From Edolisoma coerulescens (lineage: Eukaryota > Chordata > Aves > Passeriformes > Campephagidae): a stretch of 64,000 nucleotides of DNA. The stretch lies in the NCBI GenBank assembly GCA_013397115.1, contig VWZW01007296.1, forward strand, positions 479,003 to 543,002, given 5' to 3'. The position numbers and the translations under genes were made by a program. Within the stretch, counting starts at the first letter, position 1; each line of letters begins with the position of its first letter. The notes beneath the pieces are model-generated. The model made no database searches, had not been told where the DNA came from, and saw nothing but the letters and a program-made list of their open reading frames with translations. This document shows, in pieces, positions 11,801-26,800 of the stretch.

Positions 11801-14800
11801 TCAGGAGCTGGTTTGTGTTAGCTGGTCACTGCACAGAGCCTGCACAACCACACTCGGTTTAGAATTTGGATACAACCTTCAGTCATATTTCACAAACCAC
11901 AATTGCTGTACAGCTTTAGCTAATCTTGATGAAATACAGTGAATCCTGTGACTTGGAGTCAATTTTTATAAGGTTTATTACTGATCTACTTTACAGTAAT
12001 AGGACATTTACTTGATGTACTATAAACCAATCCAATTATTTTGGCATCTGCTAAAGCTTTCAGCTCACTTGCTGAAAGTCAGAAAAGGGACATTTAAGAA
12101 TGATTTATTGAAATCTGATTGTAACTTCATTCTAGGCATAATGATGCTATCCAGTGCGTTTCATACAATCCTCTCACTCATCAGTTGGCATCCTGCTCAT
12201 CTGGGGATTTTGGTATGTCTTCTGCCTTGAACTTTTCCCTTGAGCCAGTGAATTCCATTACAGCTGGATAGCTAAGCTAACCACAGATAGGTACAGCTCT
12301 AGAACTCCAGAAGAGATGGGACACAAAGCTACCCAAAATTCAGTGACATTGCATACTGATTTAAATCACTTAAACTGAATGGGAAAGAACAATGTAGCGA
12401 GGGGTGACAGGATAAAATGTGCTGCTCTGTTACTGGAATTTTTTGCAGAGACACCCTCTGTTATTTAGATGGATTTTTTTTCCTATTTAATAATTAATAA
12501 TATGTATTTAAATATCATTCTAACAGTGGACAAGACTTTGATGCCTCTAAAATCCCAGCTGAGTTCTCTGACAGTATTAGTTTCCAATCTGAATACTGGC
12601 ATATACTTACTTTTTGTTTTCTTTCGTCAAGGCTTGTGGTCTCCTGAGCAGAAGTCAGTCTCTAAGCACAAAACAAGCTGCAAGATTACTTGCTGTAGGT
12701 AAGTTTATCTATGTCATTTAAGTTAGTTTCAATACAAACCATTTCAAGTAAGATAGAAGCTTTAAAAAAAAGGACTTTGCCCTCCTTTTTTTTCAGTAGC
12801 AAAGTGTTGGGTTATGCTTGGTCCTGTTTATAACCAAATCCTTCTGAAGGCATCAGAGACATATTCTGGTCTTTAGCAAGTGTCTTAGGTTCTCTCCTAA
12901 GTCTGGTCATCTCTCCATCTGGTCATCCATCTTGTACAACAGCAATAAAATGAAGTTAGAGGATAAATAATTGCAATTTTTGTTTGTAGTTAATTTGTTT
13001 ACTGTGGGTGTTTTCAGTTGAAGGAGGTATTATCATTGTGGGGAACCTGAAGCAAGGATTCATTAAGTGAAGTCATCCATCTGACTGAAGAAGAGACCAG
13101 AATAGACCCTAGGCCCCCTCTGTCCAACACCAGACAGTTCTGTCTGATCATGTTCTAAATGTGGCTTTTAAAGCATTTTGGTCTGCTCCCAGACTGCCAT
13201 CCCCAAAATATATCTGTGAGTTAGCACATGTTGCAAATATTGCAAGCTTTAATTTATTTTACTTCTGTGTATATGATAAAATGTTCTCAATGAGTACATG
13301 CTGTTGCTATAAATGTGGATTTAGATGCATAAACAAACTGTAGGATTACTAGCAACCTCCCAGAACTCCCTCTTAGAAATATACTGTTATCTACCATTGC
13401 TGTGTGAGTGTGCTGTATGCTGTCCTGCCTTCCTGCTGCTGGTTTGGAGTAGCTCACTCTTCAGTATGTGTGTGTTTTCTCAGCTGGACAAATGATGGCC
13501 AGTACCTTGCTTTGGGGATGTTCAATGGCATTGTCAGCATAAGGAACAAAAATGGTGATGAGAAAGTGAAAATAGAGCGGCCAGGGGGCTCTTCCTCTCC
13601 AATATGGTCAATTTCTTGGAATCCTTCCAGGTAAATAATTTCATCCTTCCTTTTTTTCATGCTGAATAGATTATCCTTGGCTCATGGATTGCAGAAAGGC
13701 TTGACTTCTATCCCAGATGGAACAGGTTAATGCCATGTGTGTTACCTTTTTTAAGTGATTAAATATTGGGGTTTTGGCTCTGCTGCCAGTCTTCAACTGA
13801 GTGGAGAACCTGGGAACAAGTCACCTTTAGATTGGAGACGTGGGATTGTTTAGGTTGGAAAAGCCCCCTGAGACATCGAGTCCAACCATCCCCAGCCCTG
13901 CCAAGGCCACCACTGCCCCATGTCCCCACGTGCCACATCCCCACGGCTTTTAAATCCCTCCAGGGATGGGGACTCCACCCCTGCCCTGGGCAGTTGTGCC
14001 AGGGCTGGACAGCCCTTTCAGGGAGAAATGTTCCCGATACCCAACGTGAGCCTCCCCTGGCCTGGCCCGAGGCCGTTCCCTCTCCTCCTGTCCCTGTTCC
14101 CGGGGAGCAGAGCCCGACCCCCCCGGCTGCCCCCTCCTGTCAGGGAGTTGTGCAGAGCCACAAGGTCCCCCCTGAGCCTCCTTTGCTCCAGGCTGAGCCC
14201 CTTTCCCAGCTCCCTCAGCCGCTCCTGGGGCTCCAGCCCCTTCCCAGCTCCCTTCCCTGCCCTGGACATGTCCTAGCCCCTCAATGTCTTTCTAGAAGTG
14301 GAGAGCCCAAAACTGACCCCAGGATTTGAGGTTCAGCCTCACCAGATCTACAGAAACATTTCTTCTTTGTTTTGTACTCTTTTGGTTGATATTTTTTTAC
14401 GGGTTTAGGGGTAGGTTCTCTTTGCATTGGGGGAGAGAGAGGGGAGCTGTCTTTTCACTTGAGTTCCGAGGGAATATTCTCCCAAATATGTGAACAAGCA
14501 GTTGCTATTGCAGTATGTGGCAGAATTTTTGGAGTAGAGTAGATGAAGAAGGGAGGATTCAGTTCACAGCTATTTAGAGGAGAGCCCAGTTCTGGAATCC
14601 AGGCTTGGGAGTAGGCAGGACAGTGAGCCAGAGACAGAAGACCACACGAAAGAGGAGGCCTCTTTCAACTTGTGAGTGAAACTTCAAAGAAACATGTGTA
14701 CCTCTATTACCTGGAGCAGCACTTCACAGGAAGGGCTAAGGGCAGAGTATGCAACCTCAAATATTCAAAAGATAGGAAATTCTAGGTTAAAAGTTACCTG

Positions 14801-17800
14801 CATGGTCTTAGTTTGTTCTGCTAGTATGTGTTCATTGTGACGTAGGTGTGCACTACCCCAGGTGGGTGTGCCATGCACTGACCAAGGGAAGGTGACTTGG
14901 CTTGTCATTAGGTTTCTTTTTTTCTGATTGTTTTATGTTCAGTCCCTGGCTGGAGGCATTGTTTGCAGCAGAACATTCAGGGTACCATCTCCTCCTAGGC
15001 AAGGAGCTGTGGGGAAGGTGACTCTCCTGGTTTGCTCCAAGTGTAACAGATCATGTCAAGACTACTGGAGTTAAATTTGGGACCTGAGGTCTTTCCCCAG
15101 CCTGCTGCTGGTCTCGCGCAAACGCGTTGTTCTGATAATTGCAGTTCACTCTTGCTCAACTGTGTAGACTTTGGCGGTGGCCTTGTGCTCCTGTAGCTCA
15201 GTCAGAATGTGGGCCTGTCAAGGGATTGTTTGCTCCTCTGTGTCCACTGCTCACACAGCTCCAGCTGAAGTGATGCCTCAAGCTTTGAGTTATTCCTGCA
15301 GAGGAGACTGGTTTTGATTTTGTGTCCCCAAGCTGTTTTCCACAGGTTTCAATGACAAACTGCTGTCCTTTCAGTTTGTGACTTTTAAAGAGTAACACGA
15401 GGTGAATTCTGCTATTCTACTACTTGCTTCTGTTGCTCTAAGAAATTTATTAATCAATTGCTGTAGAATTACTACTTTTTTTTTTTTTTGGCAGAGATGA
15501 ACGCAATGACATTTTGGCTGTGGCAGATTGGGGTCAGAAGCTTTCCTTTTACCACCTGAGTGGCAAGCAGGTATGTCTTAGAGTTTATTCAATAGTCACA
15601 GGATATTTTTGGTTCTGTTTTGTGTCCCACAGTCAAAGTGCTTGTATACTGGTGCTTTATTAGTTACATTAAAAAACTTTCTGTTTTCCCAGCCTTTTAT
15701 GAGTCTACTGCTTTTTTAACCATTTCTCCTTCAGCTCTTGTTTCTCACATGGCAGCTCAGCTGCTGTCTTGCAGTTCTTCCATTAAAGCCCTTACAACTC
15801 TGCTGGCTTCTGTGACATGGTTCACTGGTTTGTAGAGAACGTCTTTGTGGTTTTTTTCAGCTGGTTAAAGGGGTTTTGTGAGTTGTTGTGTTCTGAGCAG
15901 AATGGTTTGGGACTGGAGGGATTCTTGGGCCTATTTTAAAACTGCCTTTGGGGATCCTAAAATAGCCAGTGGTTCTGGGTATTGAAAAGCCACGCGTGGA
16001 GGAGATGAATGGTATGAGTGATGGCACTTATTGCCTTCAGAGAAGATGAAATGATCCTTTTGTTAATGTTTTTGATTGGTTTTTTGTTTTATTTTCCCTT
16101 GTAGATTGGGAAGGACAGAGTGCTCAATTTTGACCCATGCTGCATCAGCTACTTTACTAAAGGAGAGTACCTCTTGCTGGGAGGTTCAGATAGGCAGGTT
16201 TCTCTCTTCACAAGGGACGGGGTACGCCTGGGCACTGTGGGAGAGCAGAGCAGCTGGGTGTGGACCTGCAAAGTTAAACCAGACTCCAACTATGTGGTGA
16301 GTAGGGACATTTTTCTGAATTTTTCACAGGGAACTTGTCACGTAAAGTAAGATCATACATTTCAAACTTAGTTGCTTAGACATTCCTACCGAGGCAGTAG
16401 AACCTGAGCAGTGTCTAGGGAGGTCCTAGAACTGCCACTGGAATTACAAATATCCTGCAGAAGTAAAACCTGAACTGTAAGAAGGATGTAAGGAGCATAA
16501 CACCTGCTCTCAAGTGGTAAGGCATTTGCTGCATTTTGATTAAAAAAGAGGAGGGAAAAATAATTTAAAATACCAGCTAATAGCTTCTGGAATTGACCAA
16601 ATCTAATTCCATGATGGGAAGAAAATGCATACAGGGCAACTGTCAGCCCAGAATGCTGCATTCTGAGTCCTGTACAAGTGGGAAGAGAATTAAAGCAAAT
16701 TTAAAAATAAACAAACAAACACACCCCCTCCGCAAAAAATCTAACCAAAACCCCAGCCAAATAAACCCAAGGCCCCCACCCAGCATGGTGTTCTCCATGG
16801 CCTGTGGGGAGATCAGTCCTCATTCTGCAGTGCACTTGTGCCACAGTTAAATGTGAGCCAGCTGTAACTGGTGTCCATCTGCACCTTAGGCAGGAAAAGG
16901 GACGTGGTGTTCATATAAACACCCCACACTCACCTGGATGTACCAATTAACTGAAACTATTCTCTTCTTGTGTTCAGGCAGTAGGATGTCAGGATGGAAC
17001 AATCTCCTTCTACCAGCTGATTTTCAGCACTGTCCACGGCCTCTATAAAGATCGCTACGCCTACAGGGACAACATGACCGATGTGATTGTGCAGCATCTC
17101 ATCACGGAGCAAAAAGGTAATTCCATGCTTGCAGGCAGGCCAAAGCCTCCTGCAGTTTGTTTTGGCTTTTAATTAATATCCATGAGGACACTTGGAATAC
17201 ACACTGCATGTACCTGGCAGGCTGTTGTCACTTTGGCAGCCAGACCATGGAACACACTTTGCACGAGGAGAGCGCGAACTTGGAGTGTGCGAGTTCAGCA
17301 CTGACAAGTTCAATGAAAGATGTGGGGACTGGCAGAGATGCTGGGAGGGACACGGGCTTTTAAAATAAGGTTTTAATCTCTGAAAATGAGATAAAAATAC
17401 TATGTGTTATATTTAGCTTTTATTTTCCTCACTTGTAACCTCAAGCATTTGTGCTTATTTTGTTTCTTCGTTTCTGCTGGCTTTTTATGGCAAGGAATCA
17501 AAGTACTGCTCCAGAACGTGCTGTTGACAAATCATAGAGAGTGGTAAACTGTGACAGGGATAGTAGATTACGTAGATGCAGAGCAGCAAACATATCTGAG
17601 CAGGAATGTGCTTTGAATTTTAGAGGTGCTCTAGAGGGATTCAGTTTTAGTTTTCTGATTTCTGTATGTTATTTTTGTGTCAGCTTATACTGTATAATTT
17701 TAGTGTTTTTTCTTTCTAGTTAGGATAAAAGGCAGAGAGCTTGTGAAGAAAATTGCAATCTACAAAAACAGATTAGCCATCCAGATGCCAGAGAAAATCC

Positions 17801-20800
17801 TGATTTACGAGTTGTACTCGGATGACTCTGCAGATATGTACTATCGGGTGAAGGAAAAGATCATAAAGAAATTTGAATGTAACTTGCTGGTGGTGTGTTC
17901 AAATCACATTATTTTATGCCAGGTATGTGCCTTAAAAGCTGAAGTGCTCCTGGGCTGTGTTCAAGGCAGCCGTCGCAGGCAGTGGCTGGCAGGACGTGTC
18001 TGTCCTGTGGCATCTGTCAGAGCTCCTGCCGAGGCAGTGCTGGGGTGCTGCTGAGCAGCCTCTGTGGCTCAGGTGACTCTGGCTCAGAAAAACAGGCTCT
18101 CTGGTGAATTTGATAAATTAGCACAGAATCCAGGGGTACTTTTGGGTGGGAGAGAACTACTAGCAAAAGATTGGGGATGTTTGTTTTTGTTTGTTCGTAG
18201 GATTGGAAAATCTTAAAGGATTCACCCTTTAAATTGAGTGTTTGACTTTATGATTTTTAAATGTAAAAGTAGACACACCTGCTAGTATGGGTATAAACGT
18301 CACACATCAGACACAGATTTTTGTCTTCACCTCCATGCTGTGTTTTATGTCGTGCTGTGTCCTTAGGAGAAGAGACTGCAGTGCCTCTCATTTAGTGGTG
18401 TTAAAGAACGAGAATGGCTGATGGAATCTCTCATTCGTTACATTAAAGTAATTGGAGGGCCTCCAGGAAGAGAAGGCCTCTTAGTTGGTCTGAAGAATGG
18501 TCAGGTAACACATCGTGTCTGGTATGTGTCTTTTCACTGCAAATAAAATGTGTTCTCTGCTCTTAGAGGGAGATCTTAGGAGCAGCAGGCTCTTTTACAA
18601 CCTAGAATTTTATTTGACAATCTCATTTTCGGATTGAAAATTAATTACTTCTGTCTTTCACATTCTCTGACAGTAAAATTCATACAAATATGTTTAACTG
18701 TGCCTAAAAGTCTGTAAGTTGTTAGTATCAACTGACAAAAATTGAGTTGTTGGTGAACTCGGAGCAGGTTTGCCTTTAGTGGGGGTTGGAGGTGTGTACA
18801 CGTGTCCTGATGAGCGCTTGTGAGGGTGTGGCTGCTCTCCAGGAGTCGCTGCTGTCTGTTTCACACGCCAGGTGGCAGCTGGAAGCATCAAACTGGAGCC
18901 CACGGGTCCTGATAGCGAGGCAGCTGAGATCCTGTGTGTCTTCTGCATGTTTTACATTCCTGTATTAATGAAATTGTGTAACAAGTGCAGAATCAGGAGG
19001 CATGGCATCTGATTTATCTGTATAGGCCTGCGACCTGGAGCGTGTTGTAGCAGGCGGTCTGCTCAAGAAACCTCAAACTGGAAGCATTTCCCTTATTTTA
19101 TTGCAGTTTGTCTCTGAAAAAGCTTGCAATTTCACACTTGAAACAGCACTGAAGTTTTTACCTGCTGTGCTGTTTCCCGTTCTGGGGACAGAAATGTGTG
19201 GAGTGACTTTGTTTCACTTCTGCCTAGATCCTGAAGATCTTTGTGGATAACGCGCTGGCGATCGTGCTGCTGAAGCAATCCACGGCCGTGCGCTGCCTGG
19301 ACATGAGCGCGTCCCGCAGCAAGCTGGCCGTGGTGGATGAGAACGACACCTGCCTCGTCTATGACATTCATACCAAAGAGCTGTTGTTTCAGGTCAAAAT
19401 TAACAGTTGTTGGGGTTTTTTAAAAGGTGGGGCGGGAGGGCAGGAAGTACTTTGGAGCACAGAACATCCCAAAAGTGTTGCCGTGCGGAAATTCATTTAA
19501 CTCATTTAAGATATTAATCCCATCTTGTAGAATTTAACCGTGATCTGTTTATCAAAAGCACCCTTTCAGAGATGTTGGAGTAGGAATGAGAAGACAGGAA
19601 ATCTATGTGAGCAACAGCTGAATAAAGAGCACTTAGACATGTGACCTTTTCAGTTTAATTTAGAGCTCTGCCCTGGTTCCCTGTGAAGCATTACAGTTAA
19701 TGAGCATTTTAGTTTTATCATTAGTACGAACAGAATTAAAGCCTAAACATCTTTGTTCGTCGGGTATTCATAGGCTATAAAAGGAATCATGATAATGCTC
19801 TCTTCATTGGCAGTTTAGCAGTCACTTATTAATGTTGATCAAATGTTTTCAGAACACACTGGATAGCAAGGATGGAGTGCTGCAAAGATAGGATCTGTAA
19901 CTTCCTTTGTGTAATGGATTGAGAAATGATGAATTAAATGTGCTAACTAACAGTATATTATTGTGGAGTTTGGTATTGTGTTCTACAGTTTGTTAGTAGA
20001 GATCACTAGTAAATATACATAAAAGGCAAGACAATTATAGCTGTGTATTAAAATGTAAAATACGTCCCTGTGAATCTGCTTAGGAATATTCTAGGCTTTA
20101 GGATACTGCAAATGTGAATAATTGGTGTAATGGGTCAAACATTCTAGCTGAAGGAGGCATGTTTCCTAGAAAAGATGTGATTGCCTCAGTTGTGATCCTG
20201 AGTTGTTTTGCTCATTAGGAACCCAATGCTAATAGCGTGGCCTGGAATACCCAGTGTGAGGATATGCTTTGCTTTTCTGGAGGGGGTTACCTCAATATCA
20301 AAGCTAGCAACTTCCCTGTCCACCAGCAAAAACTGCAAGGCTTTGTTGTGGGTTACAATGGCTCCAAGATCTTCTGCCTTCATGTTTTCTCTATGTCAGC
20401 AGTTGAAGTTCCGCAGGTAATCCTTTAATCTCATTAAGTGTTGCTTTCTATCTCATAAACATGAATGTTTAACAAGTGAAGAAGCTTTTCTGAGATTTAC
20501 TTGTATTTCATTACTAAAGTGGTTGCAGTTCACACTTTCTTCATTGTTATTTAAGTTATATTGTGTGATCTATTTTATTTTTGTTCTTTGGCATTAATTA
20601 AGCTAACTTCCTTTTTGCTGTTGGTAACTGTTGTTTCTGAATCTCCCTTTCTACTTGCAAATGCACATAATCTAACATAGTGCAGGACTTACCTCCTGCA
20701 GTATTTTTACTGTGTTCTCTCTCTATGACTTTTCCCCAGTTGTAATTTCATTTTTCTTGAATACATCAAATAGTGTCTTATTGTTGCTTCATTCAGATGT

Positions 20801-23800
20801 GTTTAGGCAATATTTAAATGGTATATTTTAGTCTGAATGTGTAGTACATGTGTAGTCTTTATATTCAGAATTTAGGGATTGCCTTCCATAAAATGCTGTT
20901 TTCTGTGCCATGAGATACAATGGAAGTCCAAAAAAACAATGCAAAAAAAGAAAGTAAAAAGATTGTGACTCTGTGCATCCAAGTGTGTGCAGGATTTGCC
21001 TCTGAGAGCCGATGAGGGAGGCAGAATGCCCTGTGCTTGTGCTGCCTAATGCACACCTGTGTTACAGAGCCCTCTGTCCCCCTGGCAGGTCCTTGGTGAG
21101 GCTCTGGGTAGTCCAGGGTGGTTGGCAGCCACAGACAGGATCACCTGGCCTTGAACACTCCTGTCTGCCTTGGGCGTGCTGTGGGCACCAAGATGCCACA
21201 GAGGCAGCTCTTCCAAAGCTGTGCTTTTGGAGAGAGGGAGTCCCAAAGGGTGTACAGTTTTCAGATAAATGGATAAAAATAACCCGGAGATGGACCTGCA
21301 TCCTGCTGGGGTTGCAAACCCGGATTGAGGCACGGGTGTTGCAGTGCTCCCTGCTCCCTCAGAGGGCTGGAGCTGTGGCTGCAGACCCACACCTGGCTGT
21401 GGGGGTCACCCTGCAGCAGCAGGCATTTCCCTGCTTGGACTTCCTTTAGGGCAGGGGCAGGCCCTCGACAGCCTGAGGGTCTTTTGGGGCTGCGTAGTCA
21501 CAGTCCTGGTAGAACAGCTCTGTCCTCGAGGCTGGGGCAGGAGGGTTGTTTCCCTTCCCATGTGTCTGGCTGTTTCCGGGGATGCGTCGCGCCCGCCGGT
21601 GGTGCCGCTCCTCGTGCTCCTGGCCTTTGAGAACGCACTGCCCCTCCTTTGCTCTGCTTCCACAGTGCTAAAAATGCTCACTGTGTGTCCTATTTAGTAT
21701 GTTCAATTCCCAGAAGAATTCACATTCTTAACTACTTCCTAATATTGCAAGGAACTGAAGATTTCAAAATGGATGAGTTTGGAATGTAATTAACCCAGCT
21801 TGTCTAAAGATATGATAATGATCACCCCAGAATGTTGTTCTGTCTGTGTACAAAACCCAGATGTTTATTCTCTGGGCAGCTTGTAGTGGTTGTGATTAGA
21901 ATATTTTTTTCCCCAATGTTTGTAGAGAATTTCATTAATATATCTCAGTATTATGCTTTCTGATACATGTTCTTTTTTCTATGGCAATCCTCAGTCTGCA
22001 CCCATGTATCAGTATCTGGAACGGAAAATGTTTAAAGAAGCCTATCAAATTGCCTGTTTAGGAGTGACTGATGCTGACTGGAGAGAGCTGGCCATGGAAG
22101 CCTTGGAAGGGCTGGAGTTTGAAACTGCTAAAAAGGTAAAGCATTTATTTACTCGTTTAGCAGAAAGCTTGGGTTTTATATTTATGTGTGTGTGTGTGTG
22201 TGTGTGTAGTGCATGTTTTATGGCTGGAATGCAAGTGGTGTTCCTGGGTCACTGTCTTGCTTGTCCCTGGTGTGTCTTGTTCCACAAACCAACCGTTTGT
22301 TCTACACTCAGGATTTTGAGATGAGGTTTTGAACTGAAGTCTAATGTATCTCTCTAGCTAGATGCCATGTTCTAAATCAAAGTGTTCGATAGAAAGAAAA
22401 TGATTTCAGCTGGAAAACGCGTTACTGGGTTTAGGGGAGCAGACCCGGGAAGGCGTTCAGCAGTGCCCAGCGGGTGGCAGCAGAGGATGCTCAGCTGGCT
22501 TTGGCCCCCACCTTCCCCAGTGCCGCAAACCTTTTCCCCCTAAATGTTTAATAGAACCTCAGTACAAATGTGAAGATTTCCTATTGTTTGTTATCTACCC
22601 ATTAACGTTCTGCGAAGGCAGTGGTGATGGGACAGTGTCACTTCAGTCCTTTTCTGTGGGGTGTGCCTTGCTTTGGGGAGTGCTCTGTGAGCGGGCATAG
22701 ACTGAAGAACTGGGTTTCCTCTGGCATAAAATACTTCCCTATTTTCTTTCACCACCTCTTCTCAAATAAGTGAGAGCAAACCGAGTTCAGTGTCATGAAT
22801 ATTGTATGAAAGACAAAACATTCTAAAAATACACCAATCTGAGAATGGTCTGTAATGATAGGCATCTTTTAATAACAGATTTTTTTTAAAAAAGGAAATT
22901 AAATGCTTTATTTTTCTTTTTTTTTTTCTTAAGTGGAGGCATCAGAATAATTCCAGTCTCATGGATGGCTTTATGCAAATAGATACTTTTAAAAAGAAGT
23001 TTTCAGTGCCTCCTTGGAATTTTAAAGTAGTGCCCTCTTAGAATTAGAGCGGATTAATTCGAACAAAAGCAGCTTCTTGACTTTAAAGGCTCTCATAGTT
23101 CCTAGTCCAATCCGATGTAAGCAGAATATTCCGTGCCCTCTTAAGTATTAGTTTGGTTGGAAGTCTTGAATGTGCAGCCCAAAGAGTTAAATTTCTGGTT
23201 TGTGATGCATGTCAGGAATAAGTGCTGAGCTGCTGCAACTTGCACGTGACTTTGCCACTTGGGACTTTGGGTTGCACATTTATCTCCATTTGCAGAGATA
23301 TTGCACTGTCTTACAGTACTTTTATCTTATCGTCTTCTTACTTCCTTTCCTCTCTCTGAGCTCCTTTCATGCTGGATTTTCGGAATGGTTTAAAAACTAG
23401 AAGCATATGCAGCAGGCTTTGACAATATGATCAGTTTTGTGCCCTTCCTTTTAATAGTTTTCTGAAATTTCCTTGTCTGTGTCACACCTCACATCAAAAT
23501 GGAGAAGCTGTAAAATAGCCAGAATAAAAGCATGTAATATTTTAGTTGGCACTTTGTATTTCTTGGGGGACTGATGGGCACAGCTCCCCTTCCCTGCCGT
23601 GCTGCTCGTGTCAGGGCCGAGCTGTTTTGGTTGCACCTTGTCTCCTTTCCTGCGGCAGCTCGGGGGCCACAGTCACAGTCAGAGCCCTTCAGCTTCGGGG
23701 CTGCACCAACCCAAACCCTGCAGACTTCTGCCTGTCCTTTTTGCATGAAGACAGCTTGATTCATGCAGAATAATATTTGGGTTTTTCTGGGTTTTCAAGT

Positions 23801-26800
23801 TAATGCCTTCTATTATTTTTTTTATTTTTTCAATAGGCATTTACCAGGGTACGAGACCTTCGATACTTGGAACTGATCAGCAGCATAGAGGTAAGCCAGT
23901 GTTCAAGATGCTGTATTTTCTTAAACTTATTGCTGTGCCAAAATCAGTACTTTCTGTTTTGGAAGGACTTTTGTTTGGATAGTGCTTCTGACTGTTGGAG
24001 ATGTGTTTGAAGTGAAAAATCCTGATCAATAGAGGTGACTCAAGTTCTAATCATAGGATTGGAACTTTGTAGACCAGAATGTGAGTGTGGGATGAGAACT
24101 TCTGAAACTGTCTTCAGGAGAACTGGAAAAACGTTCAATATTCAATTAATAATTGGTAGAATACTACTGTGCTGACAGAGCTTAGTACAGAATAGTTCAT
24201 AAACATGAGTTCATTAAGCCTTTCCCTGCCCCCTGGAGGTAGGTAATTACTATTATCTCCTCCTTGCAGAGACAGAAACAGGCCCAGATAAATGAAATGA
24301 CAAACTCAGGGTCTCATGACAAGTCTGTGACAACTGGAAATAGAATTTGGGATTCCATACTTCCATACTGTGCTCTAATCACTCCTTCCTATTCTTTTCA
24401 CACGTCTTGATAGAATTTCACTCAACAATAACTGTCTGTCATGAGCGCTTGGAAATGCACACATCACCTTTGTCCTTCTGCAGAGATGGCAAGATAATGC
24501 TTAAAGATCTGCATGGAGATGGCATAAAGGGAATTCCTCTTCCTTGTGTTAATTAGATTTACACCTACTCTTAAAGGATACACTCCTTGTCTTCATGTCT
24601 GCAGAGCTGCCTGCTGCTGTCAAAATGCCAGCTGGTTGCAGTGAACTTTTCTCTAACACAGGACAAAGGTCTGCATTAAGAGCCTCTTTCTCTGTTGTTT
24701 TTTTTTCTTTTCAAGGGTATAGGTAGGTGAGAGTGTTCTCTCACCAGTAGTAACCTTTCTTTTCCACATATGCTTCTCCAGATCTGCATTTATTGAGGAT
24801 ATTCTGGATTTGTCATGTCATATTCTGTTTAAGAAAGATTCCCCTTATAAATAGGCATAAACTTTCACACTTCCTGAAAATGCTCCTTCCACAGTGAGTG
24901 CTACATCCCCACTTTCTCTCACCTGCAGGGGATTGGATTCCTTTCAAGGCTTGTAGGGCTGTCACTAAGCACACATCTTCCATTAATGAGATGGTTTTCT
25001 CTCAGTAATGACACTTTTTTTTCCTAATTGATGACAGAGAAACGTAGTTGCCACCTCTATCTGGCAAGATTCTGTGGAGTCTTCAAAAAATGGTGTAACA
25101 AGTCCTCTGATTTTTCATTTAACCGAGTTTTTGAAGGGAACTTTGAACAGCAGCTCAGTGTCAGCCCAGTCAGTAAGTGTGATCAGGGAGTGATGGCTGA
25201 GCCCCTTTGGCAGCAGAAGATTGAATTTGGATGCCTGAATGCTTTTCCCCTTGCATGCAGTTTTCTTTAAATTCAGTTCACAGCTGTTTCCGTATGATGT
25301 GGGCTAACTGCAGCCATAATTTCATGCCAGGCAGGGTAGTGGGGTGTGTCCAATACACAGGATAAGGCACACACACTGAAACACACACACGTGTGTGCAA
25401 ACCTGTGTCCTGGGTCCCTCACAGCCAGGGTACTCCTGTGGTTTGGTTCTTGGGAAGGGCTTCTCTATGGCTCTGCACTCACATGGAGGGTTTCTGCATG
25501 GCTCTGCACTCACATGGAGGGTTTCTCCATGGCTCTGCACACACATGGAGGGTTTCTGCATGGCTCTGCACACACACGGAGAGTTTCTCCATGGCTCTGC
25601 ACACACATGAAGAGTTTCTCCATGGCTCTGCACACACATGAAGAGTTTCTCTGTGGCTCTGCACACACGTGGAGGGTTGCTCCGTGGCTCTGCTCTCATG
25701 CTGTCCTCATGGTCCCTTCCCAGGCAGTCAGAGCAAGCAGTTCTGGTTACCAGGAGAGCGTGTACAGGTGTGCTGGAAGTGACTGGTGCTGACCCAAATC
25801 CATGAGCTCTTGCATGTGGGGACAGTGGAGGTGTCACTGGTTGGTATTTGGAGGCAGGCTAACATACCTTCGGAACCTACTTATTGCTGGCAGTTATCCT
25901 CCTGTTTGTCATCCCACCTGCACATATTGTTAGTTTAGCCAAATTATATGCTGGTGAGTTTGTAGGGAGAAGATGAGGAGCCCATCAGATGCCTTTTTTA
26001 AAATAGACTGGCATAATGATAGCATGTGTTCATTTTCCTGTATGAAATCAAGGCAAGTGATTTTTCATCACTTTGGTTTGTATAGTGACATTTAATTTTG
26101 CTCTTCATAATTTTAATTAAGAAGGGATTTAATCCTTTAATTATAAATTCACCAGAAATGTAGGAGAGACATAATTATGATATCCCGTTACAGGTTTTTA
26201 ATTATTAACAGTTAAAATCTAAGCCTGAAAACCTAATTCCTCAAAGGCTATTTCTCATCTAGGTCCTGATCGTCTAGAATATTTTGTACATCTCTCTTCA
26301 GTTTTTCTGTTCTTCCAGGACCGGAAGAAGCACGGAGAGAACAACAGTGACCTGTTCCTGGCAGATGTTTATGCCTACCAGGGAAGATTCCACGAGGCAG
26401 CGAAGCTGTACAAGAGGAGCGGCCACGAAAAGCTGGCTCTCGAGATGTACTCTGACCTGCGCATGTTTGACCACGCAAAGGTAGGGCTTGGCACCTGAGC
26501 ATTTAAGTGCAGAAATACTGATTTACCTGTAAGTGTTTGAAAGTATGATCCTACAAAAGGTTTGGAAGAAATGTGGGCTTTGAATTCCAATTTTATTTTC
26601 TCAGGTATTTGTTTGGAGTTCATTTGGCTTATAAGGGGAAAATTGTCTCTGGCCTGGGTGTAACTGTGGCATTTTCCTTTGGAGTCTGCTACAAGGCAGC
26701 AGGTTGTGTTTTGTAGAGTCTCCAGTGTGGCTGTGGAAATTCAGGGCTTTTCAGTGTATTCTTTTGGTGGACACCACCAATGACCCTTGTGATTACATAG

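Larger units (their letters stand above)
23891..26318 (+). other. IFT122: IFT122 intron 16 (2.4 kb)
   Basis: It contains the MIR relic and the 31-bp minisatellite. The last 250 bp before exon 17 are strongly AT-rich with several TTAATTA-like tracts. No further exon is visible. The human gene has isoforms with extra exons, but I found no open, spliceable candidate here. Confidence 0.5.

Noticed and set aside
20990..21700. GC-rich block with several overlapping open frames in IFT122 intron 14
   Set aside because: No domain, no flanking splice sites in frame with IFT122, and no recognisable repeat. Composition alone explains the frames.
25322..25837. Open frames over the 31-bp repeat (up to 171 residues)
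   Set aside because: They arise from a stop-free repeat unit read in several frames and lie inside an IFT122 intron.
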